NCBI GenBank assembly: GCA_009731375.1
Contig: BJOX01000152.1
Span: 686,108 to 750,107 of the forward strand
Source: Paulinella micropora
Taxonomy: Eukaryota; Cercozoa; Imbricatea; Euglyphida
DNA length: 64,000 nucleotides
Direction: 5' to 3'
Shown here: piece by piece, positions 1-11,261 of the stretch
How the letters are laid out: every line of letters begins with the position of its first letter
How positions within the stretch are numbered: position 1 is the stretch's first letter
Translations under genes and position numbers: made by a program
The notes under the pieces: model-generated
The model's database searches: none
The model's input: the letters and a program-made list of their open reading frames with translations, nothing else
Told to the model about the DNA's origin: nothing

Positions 1-36
1 GAGAGTACCAGTGCAGAGATGCTGGTATCCATGAGA

Positions 37-1668
37 TTAAAAATATGAAATAAGAGTGGCCACCGCCAGTTCACACTGAGCGTCTAGGCCTGTTGCATTG
101 TTTCTCTTAATATCCTCCTTCTTTCTCAAAAACTTGTACTGTGTCAGATCGAATCCCTCCGAGACTAGAGATTGGTCAAAAACAGTAACAAGGGCCTCGT
201 ATTCCTGCGTTTCGTCGCAAGGAAAAGCCTTCATGCAGGCATTGATCTCTTTGAGCTTGCTCAAAAGCGAAGCATCAGAGTCTTTGTCTGAGCTCGTCTT
301 GGCATATAGCATGAGACTTGCCACTCCTCCTTTCTTCCCCTTGAAGGCATTTATGATGTTCTGTCTGTCCTTCTTCTCCGTGTTTGTGACCACCACCGTA
401 GTTGAGCCCGAGGGTGCAGGGGCTGGTGGGGCAGGAGCTGGTGGGGTCAAATATGTCGGAGGGTGTGTCTTTGCACCACTCACTTTTGCTTTCATTCTTT
501 CCAGTCTCATCGTCTTCTCGAACTCCTCATTCTCTTTCGCCTTCTTCTTCTCAGATATCACCAGCTTTTGAGCATGAGTGATAAAGGCCACCAATTCAGA
601 AGCAGATCTGAGAAAATTATATTTCTCCACATATTGGTCAACACCTGCTTTGTTGGCGACCGGTGGTGCGTTACTAAGTGATTTAAGGACAGAGTGATCC
701 TTGGTAGGAATCCATCTCTTCCATGCCTCCTTGTGCAGTAACGCACCCATCAACAGTCTGATCTTGGTCAGAACTCTGTCGGTCTTCTCTAACTCATCAA
801 TCACAGGATGAGTTTCTCCTGCTGCCTTAATGCTTTTTTCCATCTCTGCCTTCCCCTCCTCCAAGGCCTTTATTTCCATTGTAAAAAAATGAAATATGCC
901 ACTCGAGTTTTTCGAACCCAGATTGGTCTTCATTTTTGTTACATCGACTGCCTCCTGACCAGTCGCGAGGAATCTGGCCGTTGCTCTTGGGTTTGTGTAC
1001 TGGAGGTAACCCTCACATCGTGGGCCGTATGTACGTTCCCAAATCAGGGTTTGAGTGTACACCCCAAAGATAGCATCGAGTAATTCAAGGTGGGTGTGTG
1101 TGTCCCCAAACTTGATATGCTGTATCTTCTTTCTCTCTTCTGGATCAGAGACCAGTTTGCCGAGGAGCTGTGCTGTGTTTGATAATAGGATATAGACATC
1201 CTTTTTAGCACGACTTTTCTCTCTTCTTTGATCCTGAGGGATCCACACATAGGTATCCTTCTCTACCCCCATCTTGTTATCAAACTCTTCTTTAGTGAGG
1301 TCATAGTGGTCTTGCACCCACTGTTGTTCCTCCACTGTGATCTCCTCTCCATCACTATGAATCAAGTCGATCATTTTTCGTCCTCCTCCTCCCGTGAAGG
1401 CAGGTGGTAAGGGATTACCATATGCTCCTCCTCCTCCCGTCTCTTCTTGTTCAAATCCTCCTTCATCTTCGTCTCCTCCACATCTTCCTTCATCATCCCA
1501 GCCCTCTTCTACTCCTCCTCCTACTCCTTCATCTCCTCCTCCTCCTTCATTCAATCCTCCTCCTCCTCCTTCATTCAATCCTCTTCCTCCTCCTCCTCCT
1601 GCTTCTTCTTCTTCTCTTCTTTGATCTGCCTCCGAGAATTCACTCACTTCGGCGGTCTCTGTCGACAT
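37..1668 (-). pseudogene. gag: Gag N-terminal part of copy A, ending at an in-frame TAA
   Basis: The protein would be the structural (capsid/nucleocapsid) polyprotein of the retrotransposon. The ATG at 1666-1668 opens MSTETAEVSEF, followed by an acidic, glycine-rich stretch (about residues 15-75), a mostly helical charged body, and a proline/alanine-rich linker near residues 405-425. The frame ends after LISYF at a TAA (37-39). Copy C has CAA (Gln544) there and stays open to residue 831. The sequence at 1-36 still matches Gag downstream of the stop. Copy B has the same TAA. The CCCH finger would lie outside the window. The Gag assignment rests on position between leader and Pol in copy C; no major-homology-like motif was recognised. 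Confidence 0.8.
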
Positions 1669-2450
1669 GATGTCGTAGTAGTGATCAACAGGAGGACAGT
1701 GTCAGCTCCTATGTTTGGTTTTTGTTCGTTTGTGTTCTGTTCCTCCTTCAGTCGATTGACTAGTGAAGAGAGAAACTAATAGAGAGGGTAGGATAAGATT
1801 CCCTGTCCTCTATGAAACACTGTTTGTATGTTTGTTTTTGTTTGAGAAAAATAGTCTTTGAGACTTTCTCAGATTTCTTGTTCTCCTTACTCAGATTACT
1901 TTCTCCTCCGTCTTTTCTATATTGTATCTAGTATGATGCACTTGGATCTACACACAGATAGTAATAGAGAAACTAGAAAAGCTCTCCTTGAGAAGTCAAC
2001 AGTCGGTCGGATAGGTTCTCAGACCTACCTTTAGAAAACGATAAGAGATTTGCAAAAATACTCTGACGTATGTGTGAGATAATGCAGATAAATGCACAAA
2101 CTAGAAGGGTAGAGTGTTGTGCTCCTGTCCCTATGCTTGTTTGTTTTATGTGTTCCTTCACTCTTCTGTCCACCTCCTTCTTCTTGGTCTCTGTGTGAGA
2201 ACAGCAAGAACGACAGAGAGTTTGTATCTGATGTCTCCTTGTGAGCACACAGATACTGATTGTGCTAGAGGGTACGAGACACCTGCTTGAGACCAATCAA
2301 ATTATTTGTTTTGTGAAAGAGTTATGAGGGAGCTGTGTTGGAGTATTTGTTTTCGTCTGACGTCCCCGTGTGAGACAGGTCAGTGAAAATTCACTCTGTT
2401 GCCTGTGTGGCAAAGCAGAAAGAAATCACCCTAGTGATGTGGACTCCAAA
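1669..2450 (-). other. Leader (5' UTR) of copy A with primer-binding site
   Basis: Non-coding leader between LTR and gag. Reading the minus strand from the LTR, two bases are followed by TGGAGTCCACATC (starting at 2448). This begins with TGG, as expected for pairing to a tRNA 3' CCA. The tRNA could not be assigned. The same sequence follows the copy C LTR. Confidence 0.7.
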
Positions 2451-2685
2451 TGTAATGCCCCCAACGATAGCTTGAAAAAAAGTCTGTAATACAACCAAAG
2501 TCTTCAAGAATGAGAATGATTTCTCGTTGTATTAGCTCAGTGAAGCCAAAAAAGGAAAACAGCAACAGACCAGGAATAAAATAGCATCAGATCCAATCCG
2601 GACAAATAACACTGAAAAACAAGCTGGTGCACCTGTCACCAGGAAAATGTATTTTTTACCAGCTATCCGGGGGGTGATGCCTTCA
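2451..2685 (-). repeat. 5' LTR of copy A
   Basis: About 235 bp. On the + strand it begins TGTAATGCCCCCAACG and ends GATGCCTTCA, so the element strand has TG...CA ends. It aligns along its full length with the LTRs at 34902, 45855 and 56032 but is more diverged, with small indels in the first 60 bases. Confidence 0.9.
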
Positions 2686-3339
2686 GTTACTGTATTAATA
2701 AATAAACTAGATATTATATTAATATCAGCTCAGCACGGTATTAATATCGGAATGAATACCGTACCGGACTGAATTATTAATATTGTGTTAAACCGTCCTT
2801 TCTTCCGCCAAGTCTTACAATTGTACGATATTGAATAACCGATAACTGTCCTAACGATATGAAGACTCAGGAGGAATACCTAAACGGTAGTGACTCCGTA
2901 GCCTCCCGGACCCGGGCCCAGGCCGGATAACCGACAGACCGGATCCGTCCGGTAAGTACTAGTTGTCATTGATATACCGGACGGTCCGGGTGTGCCGGCA
3001 TAATCCCTTCTCCCCCCCCGAGCGCGCTCACCACTATGCGCGCGAGAAGTCGAACTTACACCGCCGCCGACCAACCTCGGGATGGAATCATCGGGAGGCA
3101 CGGTCCGCATATACTGTGACTAACCTGAGTGTCGGAGCGGGACGGTAGTCGCCGTCACGTGGTGACTCCGGCGTATTAATCAGTGTATTGTGCATTACCC
3201 TTCTCAACTATCCCATCTAATCCTGAGCTCTCACTCACTGATGCTGAGATAGAAGCGGCACTTCTAGCTAGATAGCCCTAATCTCTCTTTCTGACATTCC
3301 CAGCTCTGGCGTTTACTGTCCTGCCTGTCAGCACCTACT
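2686..3339. repeat. Old dispersed repeat next to the LTR
   Basis: No gene seen. AT-rich at first, then GC-rich with several CCGG-rich palindromic words. The phrase GTACCGGACTGAATTATTAA recurs near 56530 and its second half near 30218. The order 'taacgatatga ... aatacctaa ... gactccgtag ... ccggcataatc' recurs in diverged form at 11275-11425. Probably an old, moderately repeated element of unknown class. Confidence 0.45.
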
Positions 3340-4020
3340 TACACCTGAAAGCGTTATGTATCATTTTCTGACACGTACTTGTCCACTAGTTGGAGGTGCC
3401 ATCATCAGAAGACACAACAGCTACCTCAAGATGCTGGCTACCTTCCTTCGACGCTGTGGCGCAGTCGTCGAGATTGAACCTGATCACCTCTACTTTCAGG
3501 ACTCAACAAGAGAACATCCTGACCTTCGTGTTTGGTGGCGACGCAGTAGAACTAGCCCCCCCTAATGTGATATTGATGTCAGCTTTGCTTCCCCACTGGC
3601 TCAATCTTCTCTAAGGCTTGCAGCAACAACTCCGTTTGCAGCGGCATCCCAACGTGAAATGGTTAAGCATCGGCAATATGATCAATTGGCTACTGCGTCA
3701 AGCACAACTCTTGTCCCTTGGGTTCTCGAGCCAACTGGTGCTCTTGGTCGTGAGGCATTAGCTTATTTACGCCAGGTTCAGGCGTATTACGCAAGCGTTA
3801 TATATTACGCAAGCGTTATTCGAGGGCTACCCGCTGCGAGGGACATACTAGCTGATGCTATGCTCGATGTTTTCCCTCTCAACCCGCGTGGTCTTTTGCC
3901 GTGCTATGTCTGCGGCTGAAACTGCGCGCGGCAATGCGCGCATCATTGACTCTGCCAAACGGCGCCTGTGGGACGCGCCACGACGCTCCCACTGAACTTG
4001 CTTCTTCTCTTTCTTCCCTT
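3340..4020 (+). pseudogene. Decayed 3' end of a non-LTR retrotransposon with a restriction-like endonuclease-type C-terminus
   Basis: A frame from 3356 runs to 3919 through one internal TAA (3563-3565). It contains EIEPDHLYF, then HPDLRVW, then CDIDVSFASPLA, then SQREMVKHRQYDQLA and VPWVLEPTGALGREALAYL. The order E-P, P-D, D-x-D-V, then an R-x-x-K-x-x-x-Y segment and an 'E-x-x-G' segment resembles the PD-(D/E)XK endonuclease tail of R2-like non-LTR elements. This is family knowledge; no alignment was run. Compared with the second copy at 4.6 kb, about 8 bases are missing near 3898, which shifts the frame before the likely end RRLWDAPRRSH. A 21-bp direct duplication (ATTACGCAAGCGTTAT region) lies near 3790-3825. 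Not functional. Confidence 0.5.
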
Positions 4021-4450
4021 GTATATAGTCTTCCTTTCTTTTCCTTGTCTTATTCTTGCCTGTTTCTCTCCTTTTTCCCTTTTTTATCTTTCATTTCTGT
4101 CTCTTTTTCATATCTAGTCTTTCTATTTCCTGTTTCTTCCACCATACTTTCTCTTTTTCTTGCATTTCTGTTTCCCTATTATTTAGTCTTTTTTTCTTTT
4201 TCTTTTCCTTAGCTCTTAGTTTTTCCTCTCATTTTCGCCTTTTCCCTGCCTTTTCTGTATCCTTATCATATCTAGTTGTCCTCTTATATTTTCCCTTCTA
4301 TTTCTCCCTTCATATTTACATTTATGTTTATTTTCCCATTTTTGTTTCCTCTATCATATCTAGTTGTTATTTCATTTCTCGCTCAATCTCTGACTAAGTT
4401 CTGACCCTAGTCTCTGTACAATTTCGCTTTCATTAAAGAAGAAGAAGAAA

Positions 4451-4502
<52 letters not shown>
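3760..4502 (+). repeat. Retrotransposon 3' region, first tandem copy, with (AAG)n tail
   Basis: C-terminal coding remnant, then a pyrimidine-rich 3' UTR, then CTGTACAATTTCGCTTTCATT and (AAG)n at 4433-4502. It is repeated nearly in full in the next copy. The triplet tail in place of poly(A) is typical of some non-LTR families. Confidence 0.75.
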
Positions 4503-4503
<1 letters not shown>

Positions 4504-5183
4504 GCTTATTTACGCCAGGTTCAGGCGTATTACGCAAGCGTTATTCGAGGGCTACCCGCTGCGAGGGACATACTAGCTGATGCTATGTCAATGATTTCCC
4601 TCTCAACCCGCGTGGTCTTTTGCCCTACTTTCGTGCTATGTCTGCGGCTGAAACTGTGCGCGGCAATGCGCGCATCATTGACTCTGCCAAACGGCGCCTG
4701 TGGGACGCGCCACGACGCTCCCACTGAACTTGTTTCTTCTCTTTTTCTTCCCTTGTATATAGTCTTCCTTTTTTTTCCTTGTTTTATTCTTGCCCGTTTC
4801 TCTCCTTTTTCCTTTTTTATCTTTCATTTCTGTCCCTTTTTCATATCTAGTCTTTCTTCCCTTTTTCTATTTCCTGTTTCTTCCATCATACTTTCTCTTT
4901 TTCTTGCATTTCTGTTCCCCTGTCATATTTAGTCCTTTTTTCCTCTTTTCCTTTTCTTTAGCTCTTAGTTTTTCCTCTCGTTTTCCCCTTTTCCCTGCCT
5001 TTTCTGTATCCTTATCGTATCTAGTTTTCCTCTTATATTTTCCCTTCTATTTCTCCCCTCATATTTACATTTATGTTTATTTTCCCATTTTTATTTCCTC
5101 TATCATATCTAGTTTATATTTCATTTCTCGCTCGATTTCTGACTAAGTTCTGACTCTAGTCTCTGTACAATTTCGCTTTCATT

Positions 5184-5214
<31 letters not shown>

Positions 5215-5237
5215 AAGAAGAAGAAGAAGAAGAAGAA
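4503..5237 (+). repeat. Retrotransposon 3' region, second tandem copy, 5'-truncated, with (AAG)n tail
   Basis: It starts directly after the first copy's AAG tail at TAGCTTATTTACGCCAGG and runs to its own AAG tail (5188-5237). It is 5'-truncated in the manner of target-primed insertion into the earlier tail. A 1-base difference near 4590 and the extra CTACTTTC near 4625 show the two copies decayed differently. Confidence 0.75.
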
Positions 5238-5239
5238 GC

Positions 5240-5880
5240 TGGGGCGGCGAGACGAAACTCGAACATGAGAAACAGGTCAAACTACTGGGTACAACTGTCC
5301 AAAGCACCCTATCTTTCAGGAAACATGTACAAACAATGGCTGTCCGTCTACAACCATTTGTACAAATGTTTCGACATGTTAACCAGTTACTACCCACTCA
5401 TATTCTTGTCCAACTATACTATGGCCACGTCTACTCCCTCCTAGCATATAATATATCTGTCTGGGGATCTGACACCCCAAACACCATCATCGACCCTCTC
5501 ATCACCATGCAAAAAAAGATAATACGTCTCATAAGCCTAGCATCACCGAGACCACACCCTTATTTGCTAAACTCAGACTTCTAACTATACCTAATGTATA
5601 TAAATATCGTGTATGTATGGAGACACATTCACACATCTATCCTACTTTCACAACATTCCTCCCCCTCCACTATAACAACTTCAAACCAATCACTGCTGTA
5701 CATAGTCACAACACAAGACGCTCAAAAAAACAACTCCTATATCGTGACTCAAACAGTGCTATAGTAGCATTGCAGAGACTGTGTTTAGCAGGCTACAAGA
5801 AGCGCTCCAAAGGATCAAGGAAAAAGCTGAGTTCAAGGCCGCACTCATGGACTATGTGCTCTACGAACAGCAGATTTAAT
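5240..5880 (+). pseudogene. Decayed C-terminal part of a Jockey/CR1-type non-LTR reverse transcriptase
   Basis: The frame through 5336 reads QVKLLGTTVQSTLSF, matching the 'FLG...L.W..H' block downstream of the RT palm. It continues with LVQLYYGHVYSLLAYNISVW, matching the 'YS.l.Y.i.vWG' block, and QKKIIRLISLASPRPH. Near 5560 the reading frame shifts and homology continues as LFAKLRLLTIPNVYKYR, then HNTRRSKKQLLYR and a short tail. The shift plus the missing 5' end show a truncated, dead copy. Its left end abuts the AAG tail of the preceding element. Confidence 0.7.
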
Positions 5881-5885
5881 CTTAG

Positions 5886-5888
<3 letters not shown>

Positions 5889-5934
<46 letters not shown>

Positions 5935-6166
5935 TCAACCTCCCCCCAATATCCTGGAAATTTCTTATACCAATCATGACCAATGGTTGGTGGGATAGCA
6001 ATAGCTAGCATAGCTAATTGTTAGCGCTGTAGATAACAAGATTTTCTTACCCCAATTAAAGAAACCCTAAACGGTTTGTTTACGTTTAATGTTTCTTAGT
6101 GGTCGTTGGGATCTCTATCGTTCCCTCCATCCCTGCTCTTTTATCCATATCTTAACCACCTCTCTT

Positions 6167-6215
<49 letters not shown>

Positions 6216-6240
6216 AATATATATATATGTAATGATTATT
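5889..6240. repeat. (CT)n, (TA)n and unrecognised sequence
   Basis: (CT)n at 5889-5932. Non-repetitive sequence without coding signal at 5933-6165. (CT)n passing into (TA)n at 6166-6218. Confidence 0.85.
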
Positions 6241-6249
6241 ATTATTATT

Positions 6250-6762
6250 ATTACTATTCAGATATAGTAAATCTGCCTTGGAGTGTTGACTGTGACATAT
6301 TTGAGGGAAATCCCGATGAAAAAACCTAGTCACACTTGCTAAACAGAGTTCCAGCCCAATGGCCTCAAGGCGTTAAACTGTGACGCCAACTCATAACCCT
6401 TTGGTGGTAGATGCTGGGGAGGAGGGTCGTTGCGCGCGTAAAAGATCTTAAACTCCGCATATGCTGGTTGATAGCCCAGGACCCAGCAGACACCAGATTG
6501 TTATGGGTGGGGTTTCGAGGCAGCTCTAGCAACCGCGCTTGGTGTATGCACTTGCACATTCGGTGACGTCTTGCAAGAGGTTGCTGGGACTGCGGAATAA
6601 CCTCGGCTTAGTGCAGTCTTGCCCTCAGGAGCTCCATCGGTGGCCCCGATCATCAGGCGAGAGACTGACACGGGGGGGTGGAGGACCTCGAACAAGGGTA
6701 TTGGAGGCTTATGTCCGTTGAGGATATGCCATTAGCTCCATCAGTACGCCTCAGATATAGTA
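6250..6762 (+). mobile_element. Dispersed repeat 'S2' ending in (ATT)n
   Basis: The last 88 bases (6673-6760, GGGGGGTGGAGGACCTCG ... GCCTCAGATATAGT) occur in reverse orientation at 31501-31587. Both copies are joined to (ATT)n on the same side of the element. This looks like the 3' end of a retroposon with a triplet tail. The left limit is uncertain: a similar 'cagatatagta' next to an ATT tract near 6255 may be its boundary. No long ORF. Confidence 0.5.
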
Positions 6763-6780
6763 TTATTACTATTATTATTA

Positions 6781-6822
<42 letters not shown>

Positions 6823-6857
6823 GCATTGTTATTATTATTATTTATTATTATTATTAT

Positions 6858-6888
<31 letters not shown>

Positions 6889-7025
6889 TTAATATATTGC
6901 AACGCTACTTTGATAATATTAATATTAATATTATAAGCGTCACAATCTTAGTTAAATCAATGGCCTTCGGGCTAACGATTTGTATGGATGACCAGAGGTC
7001 ACTTGTAAAAGTAACTTCATTAAAC
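6763..7025. repeat. (ATT)n tail and short unrecognised stretch
   Basis: Interrupted (ATT)n at 6763-6889, continuing the S2 tail. The remainder is AT-rich without recognisable content and ends in a GGCAAA triplication at 7029. Confidence 0.85.
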
Positions 7026-7600
7026 TAAAGGCAAAGGCAAAGGCAAAGAAGAAGAAGAAGAAGAAGAAGAAGAAGAAGAAGAAGAAGAAGAAGAAGAAGA
7101 AGAAGAAGAAGACGAAGAAGAAGAAGAAGAAGAAGAAGAAGAAGAAGAAGAAGANNNNNNNNNNNNNNNNNNNNNNNNNNNNNNNNNNNNNNNNGAAAGA
7201 AGAAAGAAGAAAGAAGAAGAAAGAAGAAAGAAGAAAGAAGAAAGAAGAAAGAAGAAAGAAGAAGGAAGAAGGAAGAAAGAAGAAAGAAGAAAGAAGAAAG
7301 AAGAAAGAAGAAGGAAGAAGGAAGAAAGAAGAAAGAAGAAAGAAGAAAGAAGAAGGAAGAAGGAAGAAAGAAGAAAGAAGAAAGAAGAAAGAAAGAAGAA
7401 AGAAGAAAGAAGAAGGAAGAAGGAAGGAAGAAGAAAGAAGAAAGAAGAAAGAAGAAAGAAGAAAGAAGAAAGAAGAAAGAAGAAAGAAGAAGAAAGAAGA
7501 AGAAAGAAGAAGAAAGAAGAAAGAAGAAAGAAGAAAGAAGAAAGAAGAAAGAAGAAAGAAGAAAGAAGAAAGAAGAAAGAAGAAAGAAGAAGAAGAAGTA
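7026..7600. repeat. GAA / AAAGAAG purine tract with assembly gap
   Basis: (GAA)n up to 7154, 40 N at 7155-7194, then (AAAGAAG)n and variants with AAGGAAG interruptions to 7600. A homopurine strand over about 570 bases could form triplex (H-DNA). Long minus-strand open frames (Phe/Leu/Ser only) are by-products. Confidence 0.95.
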
Positions 7601-8476
7601 GAAGTATTCACCAAAGTTTAGCCGAAGATCCGGTTCCAGAGGCAAGCGAACTCAGCTGATTTTCTTTCTTGCCAATGTTTCGCATATCCGAACATGACCG
7701 TTTAAAGCTTTTGAATCCGTGAGCCTGCCAATATTTTTCGAAATTCAACGAGTCCAACGCCCGTTCGGAAGACATAACAGCCGAGACAGGATCAAGACCA
7801 GACAAAACAACCAAAGCAGTGTGACCAGAGTACTGACCAGACCTGACCACACCAGGAGACCAGGATTTCGGACACCGTAGCTCACCATGCAATAAGACGA
7901 GACGAGCTCGAGACAGCTCACGGTAGACGGTAGCTAGGTAGGCAAAGAGGTAAGTAGGTAGGAAAACAGCAACGGTCGGAAAACAACGACACCTGTTTGC
8001 CCGTACCTTGGCACCCACGCAACCATGAGGTGTTTGCTGGCACAGCCTTCCTCCAGACTCCAGCACTAAATTAAACCTCCCTCCCTTCCCTGCGTTATAT
8101 CTTTCTTGCAATCAGTGATGTCTCTGTGGGCAGGCTGAGCTCCGAACGACATGCAGAGCGAGAATTGCGAAGAAGATTCTTTGATCGCTCAGCTCCCTCA
8201 GTTTAAAGGTGCTCATCAACTGTTGAGCCAGTAGAACTACGATCTTATCATTAATATTATGCTGAGCGCATCATGTGCAAGCCCTTGTCCCGTCTTTTCA
8301 AATCAAGACCTCAGATCAGTCACGACACTAATTGCGACTAAGCATCGAACCTTTGTGACTTTTGTGTCGTATATATTGGTAGAGCGCGGTGTTGGTTTTG
8401 CCAAGCTACTAGGCGTAGCGGGGCTGGTGCTTGGTGCTGGCATCATCGGTGGTATGAGGAGAAAGTGTGCATGTAT

Positions 8477-8507
<31 letters not shown>

Positions 8508-8788
8508 GGGGGTGGCNNNNNNNNNNTGTCCCACTAGACGTTACATTAATACACGCTTTATATTTTGCACAGGAAGTAATATTTCGTTTCGATTTTGTTG
8601 CGAATGTAATACTGGGATCTTCACCCATGCAATCAATCTCATGCTTGCTCCTGGGTGACGTACCCTTGCTGACATGCTTTTCGTGCGGCAATCTATGCAG
8701 GGGCTGCAATCAGCAAACACTGGACCGGCCCTGCAGCTGGCGAGAGCGCGATGTCGACAAGCATTCAAACCGCAGCGACAAGGGTTAC

Positions 8789-8844
<56 letters not shown>

Positions 8845-9162
8845 NNNNNNNNNNAAAGACGGAAAAGACGGAGGTCTGCACCCGCATGTTGGACTAACGA
8901 GAGTAGAGAGGACAGGAGGCGGGAGGGAGTCTGTTTGGGAGAGGGGGCGGGGGACAGTTTTCGTCTGGTTGCCGACAGACGTGCCGTCGCCAAAAGCCAT
9001 CTACTTGGACACCTTTCAGCGATCCTGCCCCCAAGAGATCAACGCTTTGAACCCACAGTACTCCACATGGGTAAGGGCAGTGATTGAAACTTCGTTCATC
9101 TCATGCGTTTTTGCGTGCTTTCAGGAAATGTGCCAAGTCATGGCCAATGCAGTGGTATGTAT

Positions 9163-9231
<69 letters not shown>

Positions 9232-9540
9232 CCCGCACGCATGTGTCTAGAATCAATATGCAGCTTCCGGGACCCCTCCCACCATTTCCGGCTTCAACTA
9301 GTACTGCACGCCACACCACATACCCACTTGCTGCTTTCCTTCGTTGCGCCCTTTTTTTTTGCAATTCTCGTCGTTTATTTTCTATCAGGTCCTACAAGGA
9401 CCTCACACTGCTTGTATGCTTGCGCAGTTTCCTGTTCGCTTTCGAGAAAACGTCGAACGGCTTGTTGCAGGTAGCGCGATGCCAACAGCTGTTCCGCAAT
9501 CTTGACACAGGACACAGTTCTTATGTGCCTGCGTGTTAGG
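7601..9540. other. Unrecognised sequence with G, C and TA tracts and two small gaps
   Basis: No recognisable gene. A 167-codon minus-strand frame (7608-8111) has no family resemblance I can name. (TG)n runs into poly-G (8475-8514) before a 10-N gap (8517-8526). A poly-C tract (8790-8844) precedes a second 10-N gap (8845-8854). (TA)n at 9164-9227. Confidence 0.6.
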
Positions 9541-10645
9541 TGTCAAGCCTTGGATCTAGTGGTTCGAACCCAAATTTCGATGGAGGTAAAAAGTGGCCTT
9601 GCTGCACCAAGGTACATCCTAGCCTAATAATGATTCTGTCTCTGCCTCGCCCTCGCTGGAACACATTTTTATTAATGTTGATGCGTGTTTCTGTTTGAAG
9701 TCTTCCGGGACTTGCAATACCGCCACAGACAGACAGTTCGGCCCCGCGCAATGTAAACCCTCCCCACATGCACACATTTATCTATCCATCTACACTGTGC
9801 TGCGCCACGATCTTATCAAAAACGCCCCCCGACACATGCTGTGATCTTTCTAGATTACCTCAAGTGTGAGTACATCGACACTGCTGCCGCCATTGCCCCT
9901 GGTAAAAACATTCGAGAAACATAGTAATATTACCTCCGAGTAAAGTATAGTGATACACTAGAATACATATCCACGCTTCTTGATCATATGGGCATTGCAG
10001 CCATCTTACGTTACGTAATTCCATATGCTTGCAGGAGGTTCCTTCTTCACAGGTGAATTCTTTGGACTTGAAGCAGGTACATAGGGCCTTAGCGTTTACC
10101 TGTGAAAGGATCGTGTAACATATCAACAGAAAACGCTTTTGTCATATACTCACGTTTTGGCGTTCACCTGGAAAAGAGTCGTGTATTCTATCCAAGAAAA
10201 AGGGGAAAACAAGGGGGGGGGGGGCAGAGAGTCTCGTCTTCAGACATGGTTGTGTTGTGGGTGGTAGACTACTGCGTGTCCACGAGACGCAAGGTCTACT
10301 GTGGTGGCGTCCCAAGAAATATCTCAGTCGTGGGGTGAGCTAAGGGTATATGACATCATCCACTCAAACAAATCGTTTTTAATAGATATTCTGCAATTTT
10401 GCGCGTGTAGGCCTTCTTTGGAGGAGTGGTGGATCTGCATGATTTTTTGGGGGGCTACATATAGGAGAAAACTGATATTGGTGTGCACTGCAAAAGCGTG
10501 ATGCCTGGTTGCCTTATGTAAGAGGCTTCGAGCGATGATGTGTCTGCTGTAGTAGTCATAATAATTATCATACGTTCTTGAGGCTAGTGGCGTGCATGGT
10601 TGTGAACTGCAATGCAACGTGCGTGCTTCTTGCCATACAAGGTTT
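9541..10645. other. Unrecognised sequence
   Basis: No convincing gene. GTGGTTCGAACCC at about 9559-9571 resembles a Pol III B box, but no A box or cloverleaf was found around it. Two diverged copies of a segment of about 47 bp occur at 10089-10135 and 10158-10205. A run of 12 G lies near 10212. Confidence 0.5.
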
Positions 10646-11232
10646 TAACCCTTACCTGGGCCATGATCCACATTTATGGATCATAGGCTGGATTTCAACT
10701 TGAATAAAACATCAGTACCAATCGTAAAAATGCTGTATTACGCAACAGATTAGTAAACCAAGAGTTGTTGAAGCGATCTGTGAAAACCAGGATGTCATAG
10801 CTTACCTGGAAGTGACTTAAATGTGAAACTGAAAAATAAGGTCCAACAATTTTTCACGGTTTTTAAGCACATTTTCTCTGAATTTTTCTGCAGAGTAGAA
10901 CTTCTTCAGGTTAGAGTGTCGAGTTTCAGTCAGGGAATTCGGTGAGGCCGTAAGTTCTTCCACCAGAAATTTCCACAGTAGCTGAGTAGAAGACTAACAA
11001 AATAGAAGCAAGGTGTTCTGGTTCTCTTGCTATGCCAGGCTGTAAGGATGGTTTGAATCCAGACATTCCTTTGAACTACGTTGGGCCTACCAATGTTATT
11101 CTTTTTTTTTTTTTTTTAATGCAAATATTAATACTATTTCTATTTTAACCCTTACTCCGGCAAGATCCACATTTGTGAATCTAGTTTTCAACTGAAGTTC
11201 AATAAAAACATCAATACCAATTGCAAATTGCC
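10646..11232. repeat. Pair of diverged direct repeats about 500 bp apart
   Basis: 10646-10735 and 11147-11232 share the order AACCCTTAC, GATCCACATTT, TTTTCAACT-like, AATAAAACATCA and ACCAAT. They are clearly related but with many differences. The 411 bases between show no gene. They could be terminal repeats of an old element or two copies of a short repeat. Confidence 0.5.
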
Positions 11233-11261
11233 GCGCCTATACTACTGTTACAGTGACTTAG

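Larger units (their letters stand above)
1..2685 (-). mobile_element. Ty3/Gypsy-type LTR retrotransposon, copy A (5' part only)
   Basis: Minus-strand element cut by the left window edge. From right to left it has a 5' LTR, a leader of about 780 bp with a primer-binding site, and the first 544 codons of gag. Leader and gag are almost identical to copy C at 53.6-56.3 kb, so both derive from a recent common source. Pol and the 3' LTR would lie left of the window, so its target duplication cannot be checked. Confidence 0.9.

Noticed and set aside
37-39. Non-standard genetic code (UAA = Gln) to explain CAA/TAA at Gag codon 544
   Set aside because: The 1926-codon Pol frame and the rest of Gag in copy C contain no in-frame TAA or TAG despite many glutamines, so UAA is not used as Gln.
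98-571. Plus-strand frames opposite gag and pol (for example 98-571, 53675-54148, 50221-50559)
   Set aside because: Shadows of the minus-strand coding sequence, with no domain and with composition set by the opposite strand.
7608-8111. 167-codon minus-strand frame
   Set aside because: No recognisable domain, begins inside a repeat boundary, and no supporting homology between copies. Not called as a gene.
9559-9571. Possible tRNA or SINE B box (GTGGTTCGAACCC)
   Set aside because: No A box at the right distance, no acceptor pairing and no second copy in the window.
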